This document shows, piece by piece, positions 1-6,413 of a stretch of DNA of 8,007 nt (position 1 is the first letter of the stretch; each line of letters starts with the position of its first letter). Below the pieces are notes generated by a model. That model was given only the letters and a program-made list of their open reading frames with translations. It was not told the origin of the DNA and did no database searches. A program made the position numbers and the translations under genes. The stretch comes from DBFJGL01 sp048394785 (lineage in GTDB: Bacteria; Bacillota; Clostridia; Christensenellales; CAG-917): assembly GCA_048394785.1 (NCBI GenBank), contig DBFJGL010000083.1:1-8007 (forward strand), read 5' to 3'.

Positions 1-64
1 ATTTTATTGTAAATGCGACGGCAGCGGCGCGGAGAAAATATTATTAAAATTTGCGGGAAAATGC

Positions 65-93
65 TTTACTTCTTTAATGCGATAAAGTATAAT
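65..93 (+). promoter_or_regulatory. Sigma-A (sigma-70) type promoter of the his operon
   Basis: The -35 element is TTTACT at 65-70 (four of six consensus positions). The -10 element is a perfect TATAAT at 88-93, and the spacer is the optimal 17 bp. An A/T-rich stretch at about 36-52 lies where an UP element would be. Transcription should start near 100, leaving a leader of only about 18 nt before the first start codon. I found no other promoter of comparable quality in the window, so this probably drives all ten genes. Confidence 0.85.
70..89. promoter_or_regulatory. Candidate HisR operator: imperfect 20-bp palindrome inside the promoter
   Basis: Five-base arms CTTTA (72-76) and TAAAG (83-87) form an exact inverted repeat around a 6-bp centre. 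In the 20-bp frame 70-89, seven of ten base pairs are symmetric. The site covers the last base of the -35 element, the whole spacer and the first two bases of the -10, so a bound protein would block RNA polymerase. Known: TrpR-family HisR regulators of Gram-positive bacteria are reported to bind palindromes of about 20 bp upstream of his genes. Inference: the TrpR-like protein encoded just downstream binds here. An overlapping alternative dyad is TACTT (67-71) with AAGTA (85-89). Confidence 0.5.
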
Positions 94-117
94 TAAGGCG
101 TATTAAGCGAGGTAGTT

Positions 118-405
118 ATGGACGATACTCTCAACAAGCGAATTGAAGAATTGTACGAGGTCTTTTTAAGACTTCAAACCAAAGACGACTGCAAGGCTCT
201 GTTGGACGATTTGTGCACCTTCAAAGAGGTGGAGCAGATGGCGCAGCGCGCTTATGCCGCGAAGCTGTTTTTGCAGGGCAAAACCTATGCGGCGATTACG
301 GAAGAAACCGACCTTTCAAGCGCGACTCTGTCGAGAATTTCGCGCTCTATCACGCACGGCAGCGGCGGTTATCAATCTTTCATAAAGGCGGACGACAATG
401 ATTGA
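118..405 (+). CDS. hisR: TrpR/YerC-family repressor, probable histidine-responsive HisR
   Basis: This 95-residue protein matches the small YerC/YecD branch of the TrpR repressor family. The helical core around residues 31-60 contains the family-like stretch LCTFKEVEQMAQR. A helix-turn-helix follows at about 55-76 (KTYAAI...SSATLSRISR), then the typical HGSGGY segment at 80-85. It is all helical, with no signal peptide or membrane segment, so it is cytoplasmic. The ATG at 118 has a GAGG ribosome site at 109-112. Known: TrpR-family HisR proteins repress histidine biosynthesis and transport genes in many Bacillota. As the first gene of a his operon, directly after a promoter with an internal palindrome, it is best read as an autoregulated repressor; histidine as co-repressor is inferred. 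The family call is secure. The symbol rests on context, and yerC would be the neutral name. Confidence 0.88.
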   Translation: MDDTLNKRIEELYEVFLRLQTKDDCKALLDDLCTFKEVEQMAQRAYAAKLFLQGKTYAAITEETDLSSATLSRISRSITHGSGGYQSFIKADDND

Positions 406-1534
406 CTTTTTGCGCAGGGAAGAACAGATTGCCATAAAGCTTGCGGCGGTGTACAGAACGCACGGTTACCGCAAGTTCAAAATGAGCAGTTTCGAGGAGT
501 ATTCGCTCTATCTCGACAACCGCGATTTTCTGCCGAGCACGCGTATATTGACTTTCGGAGGAGCGGACGGCAGATTGCTTGCGCTTCGTCCCGACGTCAC
601 GCTCTCCGCGCTTAAAAACACAAAGGCGCATCGCGGCGCGACCGAAAAATTGTTTTACAACGAAAAGGTTTACCGCGCCGGGAACGGCGGCGGCGATTAT
701 AAAGAGGTCAGTCAGATCGGCGTGGAAATTATAGGCGACGTCGATTTGGTGAGCGAGGCGGAGATTATCGCGCTTATTCTCAAAACGCTGGATACAGTGG
801 GCGAGAATTATATTCTCGATTTGTCCGATATGGGATTTGTCAAGAGTATGGTGGACGCGTTCGGACTGTGCGCGGAGGACGAAGAACTCGTTTACGGATA
901 TTTGCGTACCAAGAATTGTCACGATTTTGACAAACTCGCAGACAGCCGCGGTCTGAGCGGCTTGCAAAAGAGGGTGTTTACCGAAGTCGTACAGCTTGCC
1001 GGCGAACCGTATGCCGCGCTCTCCAAGGCGGAGGAACTCGCGCTCAATAACGGTATGCGCGCCGCCGCGCAAAGACTGCGCGCGCTTATCGGCGTGCTCA
1101 AAACGCTTGGGCTGACAGACAGAATAAACGTCAATTTTTCCATTGCGAACAACGTCGGTTATTATAACGGTATCATTTTCAACGGCTACATCGAGGGTAT
1201 GCCGCGCGCGGTGCTGTCGGGAGGCCGTTACGACGGACTTGCGGAAAAGCTCGGCAAGGACGCGGAAGCCATCGGGTTTGCGCTGTATCTCGGCGAAATC
1301 GAGGCGTATCTGAGCGAGGGCGCGGAGGCGTGCGATATTGTGCTTGCATACGGCGGGAACGACGACGCGGCGGAAGTGCTGAGCAAGGCGGAGAAGCTTA
1401 TAGCCGAGGGTAAAACCGTTAAGGTTGTTGCCGAATGCGCACAAAGCAAGGACCGTTTAAGCTCCCGTTTCAATGGAAGCGGCGAGAGTGCGGACGGCTG
1501 CCCGACAGGGCGAAAGGAGGCGGATAATGATTAA
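398..1534 (+). CDS. hisZ: ATP phosphoribosyltransferase regulatory subunit HisZ
   Basis: HisZ is a catalytically dead relative of histidyl-tRNA synthetase. It assembles with the short form of HisG to make the active, histidine-inhibited enzyme of the first pathway step. The 378-residue product shows the class II synthetase-like core: an ADGRLLALRPDVT motif 2 region (56-68), a YKEVSQIGVE segment (101-110), NNVGYYNGIIF (251-261) and a motif 3-like VLSGGRYDGL (272-281). A short alpha/beta region follows from about 311. The last 25-30 residues are polar and gapped-looking, unlike the rest. The ATG at 398 overlaps the regulator's stop by 8 nt and has AAGG at 385-388. The gene ends inside hisG, again with an 8-nt overlap. 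A true HisRS is unlikely, given the length and the partner HisG next door. Confidence 0.95.
   Translation: MIDFLRREEQIAIKLAAVYRTHGYRKFKMSSFEEYSLYLDNRDFLPSTRILTFGGADGRLLALRPDVTLSALKNTKAHRGATEKLFYNEKVYRAGNGGGDYKEVSQIGVEIIGDVDLVSEAEIIALILKTLDTVGENYILDLSDMGFVKSMVDAFGLCAEDEELVYGYLRTKNCHDFDKLADSRGLSGLQKRVFTEVVQLAGEPYAALSKAEELALNNGMRAAAQRLRALIGVLKTLGLTDRINVNFSIANNVGYYNGIIFNGYIEGMPRAVLSGGRYDGLAEKLGKDAEAIGFALYLGEIEAYLSEGAEACDIVLAYGGNDDAAEVLSKAEKLIAEGKTVKVVAECAQSKDRLSSRFNGSGESADGCPTGRKEADND
1511..1529 (+). promoter_or_regulatory. Strong Shine-Dalgarno that fixes the hisG start
   Basis: AAAGGAGG at 1513-1520 lies 6 nt before the ATG at 1527. An in-frame ATG at 1473 would add 18 residues with no family resemblance, lying wholly inside hisZ, and lacks a comparable ribosome site. 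The 1527 start gives the expected N-terminus MINIALPKGRL. Confidence 0.85.
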
Positions 1535-2153
1535 CATCGCGCTGCCGAAAGGAAGATTGGGCGAGAAAGTGTACAGACTGCTCTCCGAAATAGGTTACGA
1601 TTGCAAGGAGTTTAACGAGGGCAATCGCAAGCTGATTTTCAAGGACGAAGAAAACGGCGTGAGTTATTTTTGGGTGAAGCCGTCGGACGTCGCAAAATAC
1701 GTCGAACTCGGAGCTGCCGACGTGGGCGTCGTGGGTAAGGATATTCTCGACGAAAACGAAAGCGACGTTTATGAGCTGCTCGACCTCAATATGGGGAAGT
1801 GCAGAATGTGCGTCGCCGCAAAAAAAGATTATATCGAGGACGCGTCGCGCCCTTTGAGAGTCGCAACCAAGTTCGTCGGGACCGCGTCGCGCTATTACGC
1901 GTCGAGAGGCAGGGAGATTGAACTCATAAAACTGAACGGTTCAATCGAACTCGCGCCCATTCTCGGACTGTCGGACGTCATTGTGGATATTGTGGAGACG
2001 GGTACGACGCTCAAAGAAAACAACCTCGAAGTCATAGAGGAAATCGCGCCTATATCTACGCGGCTGATTGCGAATAAGGCAGGTTATAAATTCAAGAACG
2101 GCGAGATTATTTCGCTTAAAGGCAAACTTGACGGAGCAATTAAAAATGCTTGA
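1527..2153 (+). CDS. hisG: ATP phosphoribosyltransferase catalytic subunit, short form HisG
   Basis: This enzyme condenses ATP with PRPP to give phosphoribosyl-ATP, the committed and feedback-controlled step. At 208 residues it is the short form, which lacks the C-terminal regulatory ACT-like domain and needs HisZ, encoded immediately upstream. Visible signatures are ALPKGRLGEKV (5-15), the GVVGKDIL stretch (67-74) and the PRPP-binding loop DIVETGTTLKENNLEV (154-169). The start at 1527 is set by a strong AAAGGAGG site and by homology; a longer reading from 1473 is not credible. It overlaps hisZ by 8 nt (ATGATTAA) and hisD by 8 nt (ATGCTTGA), so HisZ and HisG are likely made in coupled amounts, as suits subunits of one complex. 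Confidence 0.97.
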   Translation: MINIALPKGRLGEKVYRLLSEIGYDCKEFNEGNRKLIFKDEENGVSYFWVKPSDVAKYVELGAADVGVVGKDILDENESDVYELLDLNMGKCRMCVAAKKDYIEDASRPLRVATKFVGTASRYYASRGREIELIKLNGSIELAPILGLSDVIVDIVETGTTLKENNLEVIEEIAPISTRLIANKAGYKFKNGEIISLKGKLDGAIKNA

Positions 2154-3423
2154 AATCATCAGATACGATAAAAATTCCGAAAAGGATATTCTAAACAGAC
2201 AAAAACTTGATTTGACAAGCGTCGAGGAGTCGGTAAAGGCGATTATCGACGACGTAATGACGCGCGGCGATAAGGCGGCTGCCGAGTATACCGAGCGTTT
2301 TGACGGGGCGAAGCTCGATTGTTTCGAGGTAACGAAAGAGGAAATCGACGAGGCGTTGAAGACGGTGGGCGTCGGATATATCAAAATGCTCGAAGCGTCG
2401 TACGACAACATCGCGGCGTTTCATAAAAAGCAGCTGCGCGAAGGTTTTTGCATTAAGGGCGAGAGGGGTGAAATTATAGGACAGAGATTTATCCCCGTTG
2501 CTCGCGCGGGCATTTATGTGCCGGGAGGCACCGCGGCTTATCCGTCCACAGTGCTTATGAACGCCGTGCCCGCAAAAATCGCAGGGGTTAAGGAAGTCGT
2601 TATGGTCACTCCTCCCGGGCGCGACGGCAGAGTGAAAAAGGCGGAGGTTCTCGCGGCGGCTGCCGTGTGCGGAGTGGACAGAGTGTTCAAAATAGGCGGC
2701 GCGCAGGCGATTGCCGCGCTGGCTTACGGTACGGAGAGTATCCCGAAGGCGGATAAAATCACGGGACCGGGCAATATATTTGTGGCTACCGCAAAAAAAC
2801 TCGTTTACGGCGAGTGCGGCATAGATATGTTTGCGGGACCGAGCGAAATTCTCGTCATTGCGGACGACGGCGCGAACGCCCGTCACGTTGCGGCGGATAT
2901 GCTGTCGCAAGCCGAGCACGACGCGCTTGCCTCCGCGGTGCTGATTACTCCGTCCGAAAGACTCGCAAGCGAGGTCAAGGATGAACTGTACTCTCAGCTT
3001 GCGACGCTTCCGAGGGCGGAAATTGCCGAAAAATCGCTTGACGCAAACGGGAAAATCATTATTACGGATACGGTGGAACAGGCGGTGGAACTGAGCAATA
3101 AACTCGCGCCCGAACATCTCGAACTTTGCGTAGAAAAGCCCTTCGATTATCTCGATCGCGTACTCAATGCCGGTTCTGTGTTTTTGGGTTATTCCACGCC
3201 CGAGGCGGTCGGAGATTATTATGCGGGCGCAAACCACACTCTGCCAACGAGCGGTACGGCAAGGTATGCGTCTCCCCTCGGAGTGGACGATTTCGTGAAG
3301 TCAACGCAGTATATTTGCTATACCCCCGAGGCGTTGCGCGCGGCAGGCGGCGATATAACCGCGTTTGCGCGCTCGGAAGGGTTGGACGCGCACGCAAGAA
3401 GCGTGGAGGTGAGGTTGAAATGA
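2146..3423 (+). CDS. hisD: Histidinol dehydrogenase HisD
   Basis: HisD carries out the last two oxidations, histidinol to histidinal to histidine, using two NAD+ and a zinc ion. The 425-residue product has the normal family length. By alignment from memory with the E. coli enzyme, the zinc ligands are Q255 and H258 (in SQAEHD), D357 (in AVGDYY) and H416 (in LDAHARSV). The catalytic pair is E323-H324 in LAPEHLEL. Other family blocks are AGIYVPGGTAAYPSTVLMNAVPA (from 121), KITGPGN (204-210) and IDMFAGPSE (226-234). The ATG at 2146 has GGAG at 2133-2136; an upstream in-frame ATG at 2068 lies deep in hisG and is rejected. Its end overlaps hisC by 4 nt. Nothing looks broken. Confidence 0.97.
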   Translation: MLEIIRYDKNSEKDILNRQKLDLTSVEESVKAIIDDVMTRGDKAAAEYTERFDGAKLDCFEVTKEEIDEALKTVGVGYIKMLEASYDNIAAFHKKQLREGFCIKGERGEIIGQRFIPVARAGIYVPGGTAAYPSTVLMNAVPAKIAGVKEVVMVTPPGRDGRVKKAEVLAAAAVCGVDRVFKIGGAQAIAALAYGTESIPKADKITGPGNIFVATAKKLVYGECGIDMFAGPSEILVIADDGANARHVAADMLSQAEHDALASAVLITPSERLASEVKDELYSQLATLPRAEIAEKSLDANGKIIITDTVEQAVELSNKLAPEHLELCVEKPFDYLDRVLNAGSVFLGYSTPEAVGDYYAGANHTLPTSGTARYASPLGVDDFVKSTQYICYTPEALRAAGGDITAFARSEGLDAHARSVEVRLK

Positions 3424-4481
3424 GCAGGTTTTTGGCGGAAAGACTGCAAAAACTCGCGGCGTACGTCCCCGGCGAACAGCCTAAGGACGGAGAGTACGTC
3501 AAGTTGAATACCAACGAAAACCCGTATCCGCCGTCGCCGTCGGCACTTGCGGTGATTAACGGGGGAGAGTGCGAAAAACTGAGGTTGTACTGCGACACCG
3601 AATGCACGGAGCTGAAAGCCGCGATAGCTGAGTTTTACGGCGTATCCCCGAAAAACGTGCTGCCGTCCAACGGCTCGGACGAAATTCTCGCGTTCTGCTT
3701 TCAGGCGTACGGTGAAAAGGGAGTGTGCTTTCCCGACATAACGTACGGGTTTTACAAGGTGTTTGCGGAGCTGTACGGCGAGAGCGCGGAAATTATTCCG
3801 CTCGCCGACGACTTTTCGGTGAGAGCGGAAGACTATATTAAGTGCGGCAAAACGGTGTTTCTTGCAAATCCGAACGCGCAGACGGGCAGGGCGATTGACC
3901 TTGACGACATAGAGAAAATAATTGCCGCGAACGGCGAGAGAGCGGTTGTGATTGACGAGGCGTACGTCGATTTCGGAGCGCAGAGCGCGGTGGGGCTGAT
4001 TGAGAAATACGACAATCTGATTATCGTTCAGACACTGTCCAAGTCGAGATCGCTTGCAGGCGCGAGAATAGGCTTTGCGATAGCAAACGAAAGTTTAATT
4101 GCCGATTTGAACAGGATAAAGTATTCTTTTAATCCGTATAACGTAAACCGTCTGTCCAATCTCGCGGGTGCGGCGGCGGTCAGGGACAGAGAATATTTCG
4201 ATTGTACGCGCGCGGCGGTTATGCGCGAGCGCGAAAACCTTGTCGCAGAACTCGAACAAAGAGGTTTTCAAGTCGTGCCGTCGCAGGCTAACTTCGTGCT
4301 TGCGAAATGCTCCGCAGTCGACGGCGATACGCTTTATAAAAAACTCAAAGCAAACGGCGTGCTTGTAAGGCATTTTGACGACGAGAGAATCAAAGATTAT
4401 ATACGAATAACGATAGGCACGGTTGAACAGCACGGCAAGCTGTTCAAAGCCTTGGACAAGGTTATAAAGGAGAGTATATGA
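3420..4481 (+). CDS. hisC: Histidinol-phosphate aminotransferase HisC
   Basis: This PLP-dependent fold-type I aminotransferase converts imidazole acetol phosphate and glutamate to histidinol phosphate. The 353-residue length is typical. Visible features are LNTNENPYPP (29-38), the phosphate-contact SNGSDEI (83-89), VIDEAYVDF (177-185) with D179 for the PLP ring nitrogen, K208 as Schiff-base lysine in TLSKSRSLAGARIGFA, and R329 near the C-terminus for the substrate carboxylate. Odd: the usual NPNNPTG block reads NPNAQTG (150-156), so the normally PLP-contacting Asn is Ala. The ATG at 3420 overlaps the hisD stop (ATGA) and is preceded by GGAGG (3405-3409) and GAGG (3411-3414); an in-frame ATG at 3126 inside hisD is rejected. 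Context makes HisC much likelier than a general aromatic aminotransferase. Confidence 0.95.
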   Translation: MSRFLAERLQKLAAYVPGEQPKDGEYVKLNTNENPYPPSPSALAVINGGECEKLRLYCDTECTELKAAIAEFYGVSPKNVLPSNGSDEILAFCFQAYGEKGVCFPDITYGFYKVFAELYGESAEIIPLADDFSVRAEDYIKCGKTVFLANPNAQTGRAIDLDDIEKIIAANGERAVVIDEAYVDFGAQSAVGLIEKYDNLIIVQTLSKSRSLAGARIGFAIANESLIADLNRIKYSFNPYNVNRLSNLAGAAAVRDREYFDCTRAAVMRERENLVAELEQRGFQVVPSQANFVLAKCSAVDGDTLYKKLKANGVLVRHFDDERIKDYIRITIGTVEQHGKLFKALDKVIKESI

Positions 4482-5086
4482 GAGAGTGCGGAATAAAGAG
4501 AAAGACGGGCGAAACGGATATTGAACTGTACCTTTGTCTTGACGGCGGAAGCGCGGATATAGATACGGGCTGCGGGTTTTTGAACCATATGCTGCAACTG
4601 TTTGCCGCGCACGGGAATTTCGGTTTGCGCGTAGCGTGCAAGGGCGATTGCGACGTGGATTTTCATCACACCACGGAGGACGTCGGCATAGTGCTCGGGC
4701 AGGCATTTTTGCAGGCTCTGGGAGATAAGCGCGGTATAAAGAGATACGCGGATATAATTCTGCCTATGGACGAGGCTCTGATAATGTGCGCCGCAGATAT
4801 AAGCGGCAGAGGTTATCTCAACTTCGACGCGGAACTTCCGTCGGCAAAAGTGCTCGACGACGGAGAGGAAAGGGCAAAGTTTATAGGCGCGTTCGACAGC
4901 GAACTGGTCGAGGAGTTTATGGCGGCGTTCGCGAGAGAGAGTAAAATCACTTTGCATTTCAAAAAGCTGTACGGTAAAAATACGCACCACATTATTGAGG
5001 GCGTGTTCAAGGCGTTTGCGCGCGTACTCCGTCAGGCGGTGAGCGTAGAGGGTAACGCGATTCCCTCCACAAAGGGCGTGCTGTGA
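4478..5086 (+). CDS. hisB: Imidazoleglycerol-phosphate dehydratase HisB (monofunctional)
   Basis: HisB removes water from imidazole glycerol phosphate to give imidazole acetol phosphate, using two manganese ions. The 202-residue product carries only the dehydratase domain; there is no fused N-terminal histidinol phosphatase as in enteric bacteria. Metal-binding repeats are visible: GFLNHML (33-39, H37), H45, HHTTED (63-68), MDEAL (97-101) and THHIIE (169-174). STKG (197-200) is the usual C-terminal block. The position before H37 is Asn where Asp is more common. The ATG at 4478 overlaps the hisC stop by 4 nt and follows AAAGGAG (4466-4472) at good spacing. It abuts hisH, the next gene, through a TGATG stop-start. 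Confidence 0.97.
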   Translation: MRECGIKRKTGETDIELYLCLDGGSADIDTGCGFLNHMLQLFAAHGNFGLRVACKGDCDVDFHHTTEDVGIVLGQAFLQALGDKRGIKRYADIILPMDEALIMCAADISGRGYLNFDAELPSAKVLDDGEERAKFIGAFDSELVEEFMAAFARESKITLHFKKLYGKNTHHIIEGVFKAFARVLRQAVSVEGNAIPSTKGVL

Positions 5087-5691
5087 TGATTGCGATAATT
5101 GATTACGGCGTGGGAAATTTGTTTTCGCTGACAAGCTCTTTGCGCAAACTCGGGCTTGAAAGCGTCGTTACGTCCGATAAAGGCGCGATCAGAGCAAGCG
5201 ACAGAATTATTCTGCCCGGCGTAGGTGCGTTTGCGGACGCCGCGAAAAAACTTGACGACAGCGGACTCGGGAAGATTGTCGTTGACGAGGCAAAGGCAGG
5301 CAAACCTGTGATGGGGATTTGCCTCGGAATGCAGCTGCTGTTTGAAAAGAGTTACGAATACGGCGAGAGTAAGGGACTGGGGCTTATTAAGGGAGGCGTT
5401 TATCCTTTGAGCGGCGACGTCGGCGCGCTCAAAGTGCCGCATATCGGCTGGAATTCATTGAATATCGTAAAGCGTAACGGATTGTTCAGATACGCAGACG
5501 ATGACGAATATGTGTATTTCGTGCATTCCTATTACGCGAAAAACTGTCCCGATACGTCGGCGTACTGCGAATACGGCGCGAAGGTGTGTGCGGCAGTCGA
5601 AAACGAAAACGTGACGGGCACGCAGTTCCACCCCGAAAAAAGCGGCGATACGGGACTGAAAATTTTGAAGGCTTTCGGTGAAATGAAATGA
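5086..5691 (+). CDS. hisH: Imidazole glycerol phosphate synthase glutaminase subunit HisH
   Basis: HisH hydrolyses glutamine and passes the ammonia to HisF. It is a class I glutamine amidotransferase of 201 residues. The triad is C79 (in GICLGMQLLF), H182 and E184 (in GTQFHPEKSG). Family blocks IIDYGVGN (4-11), LPGVGAF (43-49), KVPHIGWN (116-123) and YFVHSYY (144-150) are all present. The start is chosen as the ATG at 5086, which shares one base with the hisB stop (TGATG). A GTG at 5083 would add one Met and cannot be excluded. AAAGGG at 5071-5076 is the likely ribosome site. The end overlaps hisA by 4 nt; the partner hisF lies one gene further on. Confidence 0.96.
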   Translation: MIAIIDYGVGNLFSLTSSLRKLGLESVVTSDKGAIRASDRIILPGVGAFADAAKKLDDSGLGKIVVDEAKAGKPVMGICLGMQLLFEKSYEYGESKGLGLIKGGVYPLSGDVGALKVPHIGWNSLNIVKRNGLFRYADDDEYVYFVHSYYAKNCPDTSAYCEYGAKVCAAVENENVTGTQFHPEKSGDTGLKILKAFGEMK

Positions 5692-6413
5692 AAATCTTTC
5701 CTGCGACCGATATTATAGACGGTAAAGTCGTGCGCCTCGTAAAGGGCGATTACGGCAAAGTTACGGAATATGCGCTGACGCCTTTGCAGGCGGCTCTGTC
5801 CTTTAAGGAACAGGGCGCGGACTGTCTGCACGTCGTCGACCTCGACGGCGCGAAAAGCGGCAGGGCCGAAAACGCGGATATTATAAGCGAAATCGCGGAT
5901 AAGACGGGTATGTTCGTGGAGGTCGGCGGCGGTATTCGCACGCTCGACAGAATAAAACGGTATCTCGACTGCGGCGTGGGCAGGGTGATTTTGGGCACTG
6001 CCGCGCTGAAAAATCCCCCCTTTCTCAAAAGCGCGCTGGACACGTTCGGTAAAGAACGGATTGCCGTCGGCGTGGACGCTTGCGATGGCAAAGCAGCCGT
6101 GTCGGGTTGGGAGGACGTGACGGATACGGACGCGTTCGAGTTCTGTAAGTCGCTGGCGGACAGGGGCGTAAAATACGTAATTTATACGGATATTTCAAAA
6201 GACGGCTGCCTTGACGGCACGAATATCGAGGTCTATAAAAGGCTGGGCGCGATTGACGGATTGAATGTTACAGCCTCGGGAGGCATCACCTATTTGCAGG
6301 AGATTGCCGAGTTGAAAAGTATGGGGGTGTACGGCGCGATTTTGGGAAAAGCGCTGTACGAAAACAGAATTTTGCTTGCGGACGCCGTGAAAATCGGAGG
6401 TGAAAACTTGTGA
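5688..6413 (+). CDS. hisA: ProFAR isomerase HisA
   Basis: HisA performs the Amadori rearrangement of ProFAR to PRFAR, the substrate of the HisH-HisF enzyme. The 241-residue product is a half-repeat (beta/alpha)8 barrel. Catalytic acid/base residues are D8 (in FPATDIIDGK) and D130 (in VGVDACDGK). Phosphate-binding loops are GGGIR (80-84) and ASGGI (196-200). YTDISKDG at 166-173 is the HisA-type strand. The ATG at 5688 overlaps the hisH stop (ATGA). Its ribosome site is weak (GGTG at 5677-5680), so translation may depend mostly on coupling from hisH. PriA-type dual HisA/TrpF activity is typical of actinobacteria and nothing here suggests it. Minor difference: ATD replaces the common AID around D8. 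Confidence 0.96.
   Translation: MKIFPATDIIDGKVVRLVKGDYGKVTEYALTPLQAALSFKEQGADCLHVVDLDGAKSGRAENADIISEIADKTGMFVEVGGGIRTLDRIKRYLDCGVGRVILGTAALKNPPFLKSALDTFGKERIAVGVDACDGKAAVSGWEDVTDTDAFEFCKSLADRGVKYVIYTDISKDGCLDGTNIEVYKRLGAIDGLNVTASGGITYLQEIAELKSMGVYGAILGKALYENRILLADAVKIGGENL
6396..6412 (+). promoter_or_regulatory. Extended Shine-Dalgarno supporting the GTG start of hisF
   Basis: GGAGGTGA at 6396-6403 lies 6 nt before the GTG at 6410. It is the longest anti-16S match in the operon and sits in front of the only gene that clearly uses a non-ATG start. The GTG overlaps the hisA stop by 4 nt (GTGA). Confidence 0.85.

Noticed and set aside
1..47. Possible C-terminal end of an upstream gene (open frames from the left edge stopping at 45-47 and 83-85)
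   Set aside because: Fourteen or so codons give nothing recognisable, and the second frame runs through the promoter. The window edge prevents a decision. On the minus strand there is no start codon in 1-117.
380..1444. Open frame of about 354 codons on the minus strand opposite hisZ
   Set aside because: No family resemblance and biased composition; it mirrors the hisZ coding strand.
1473..1526. Upstream extension of HisG from an ATG at 1473
   Set aside because: The 18 added residues lie inside hisZ and resemble no HisG N-terminus; the strong ribosome site fits the ATG at 1527.
2191..3237. Open frame of about 348 codons on the minus strand opposite hisD
   Set aside because: Same pattern as the other antisense frames, opposite an intact hisD with all catalytic residues.
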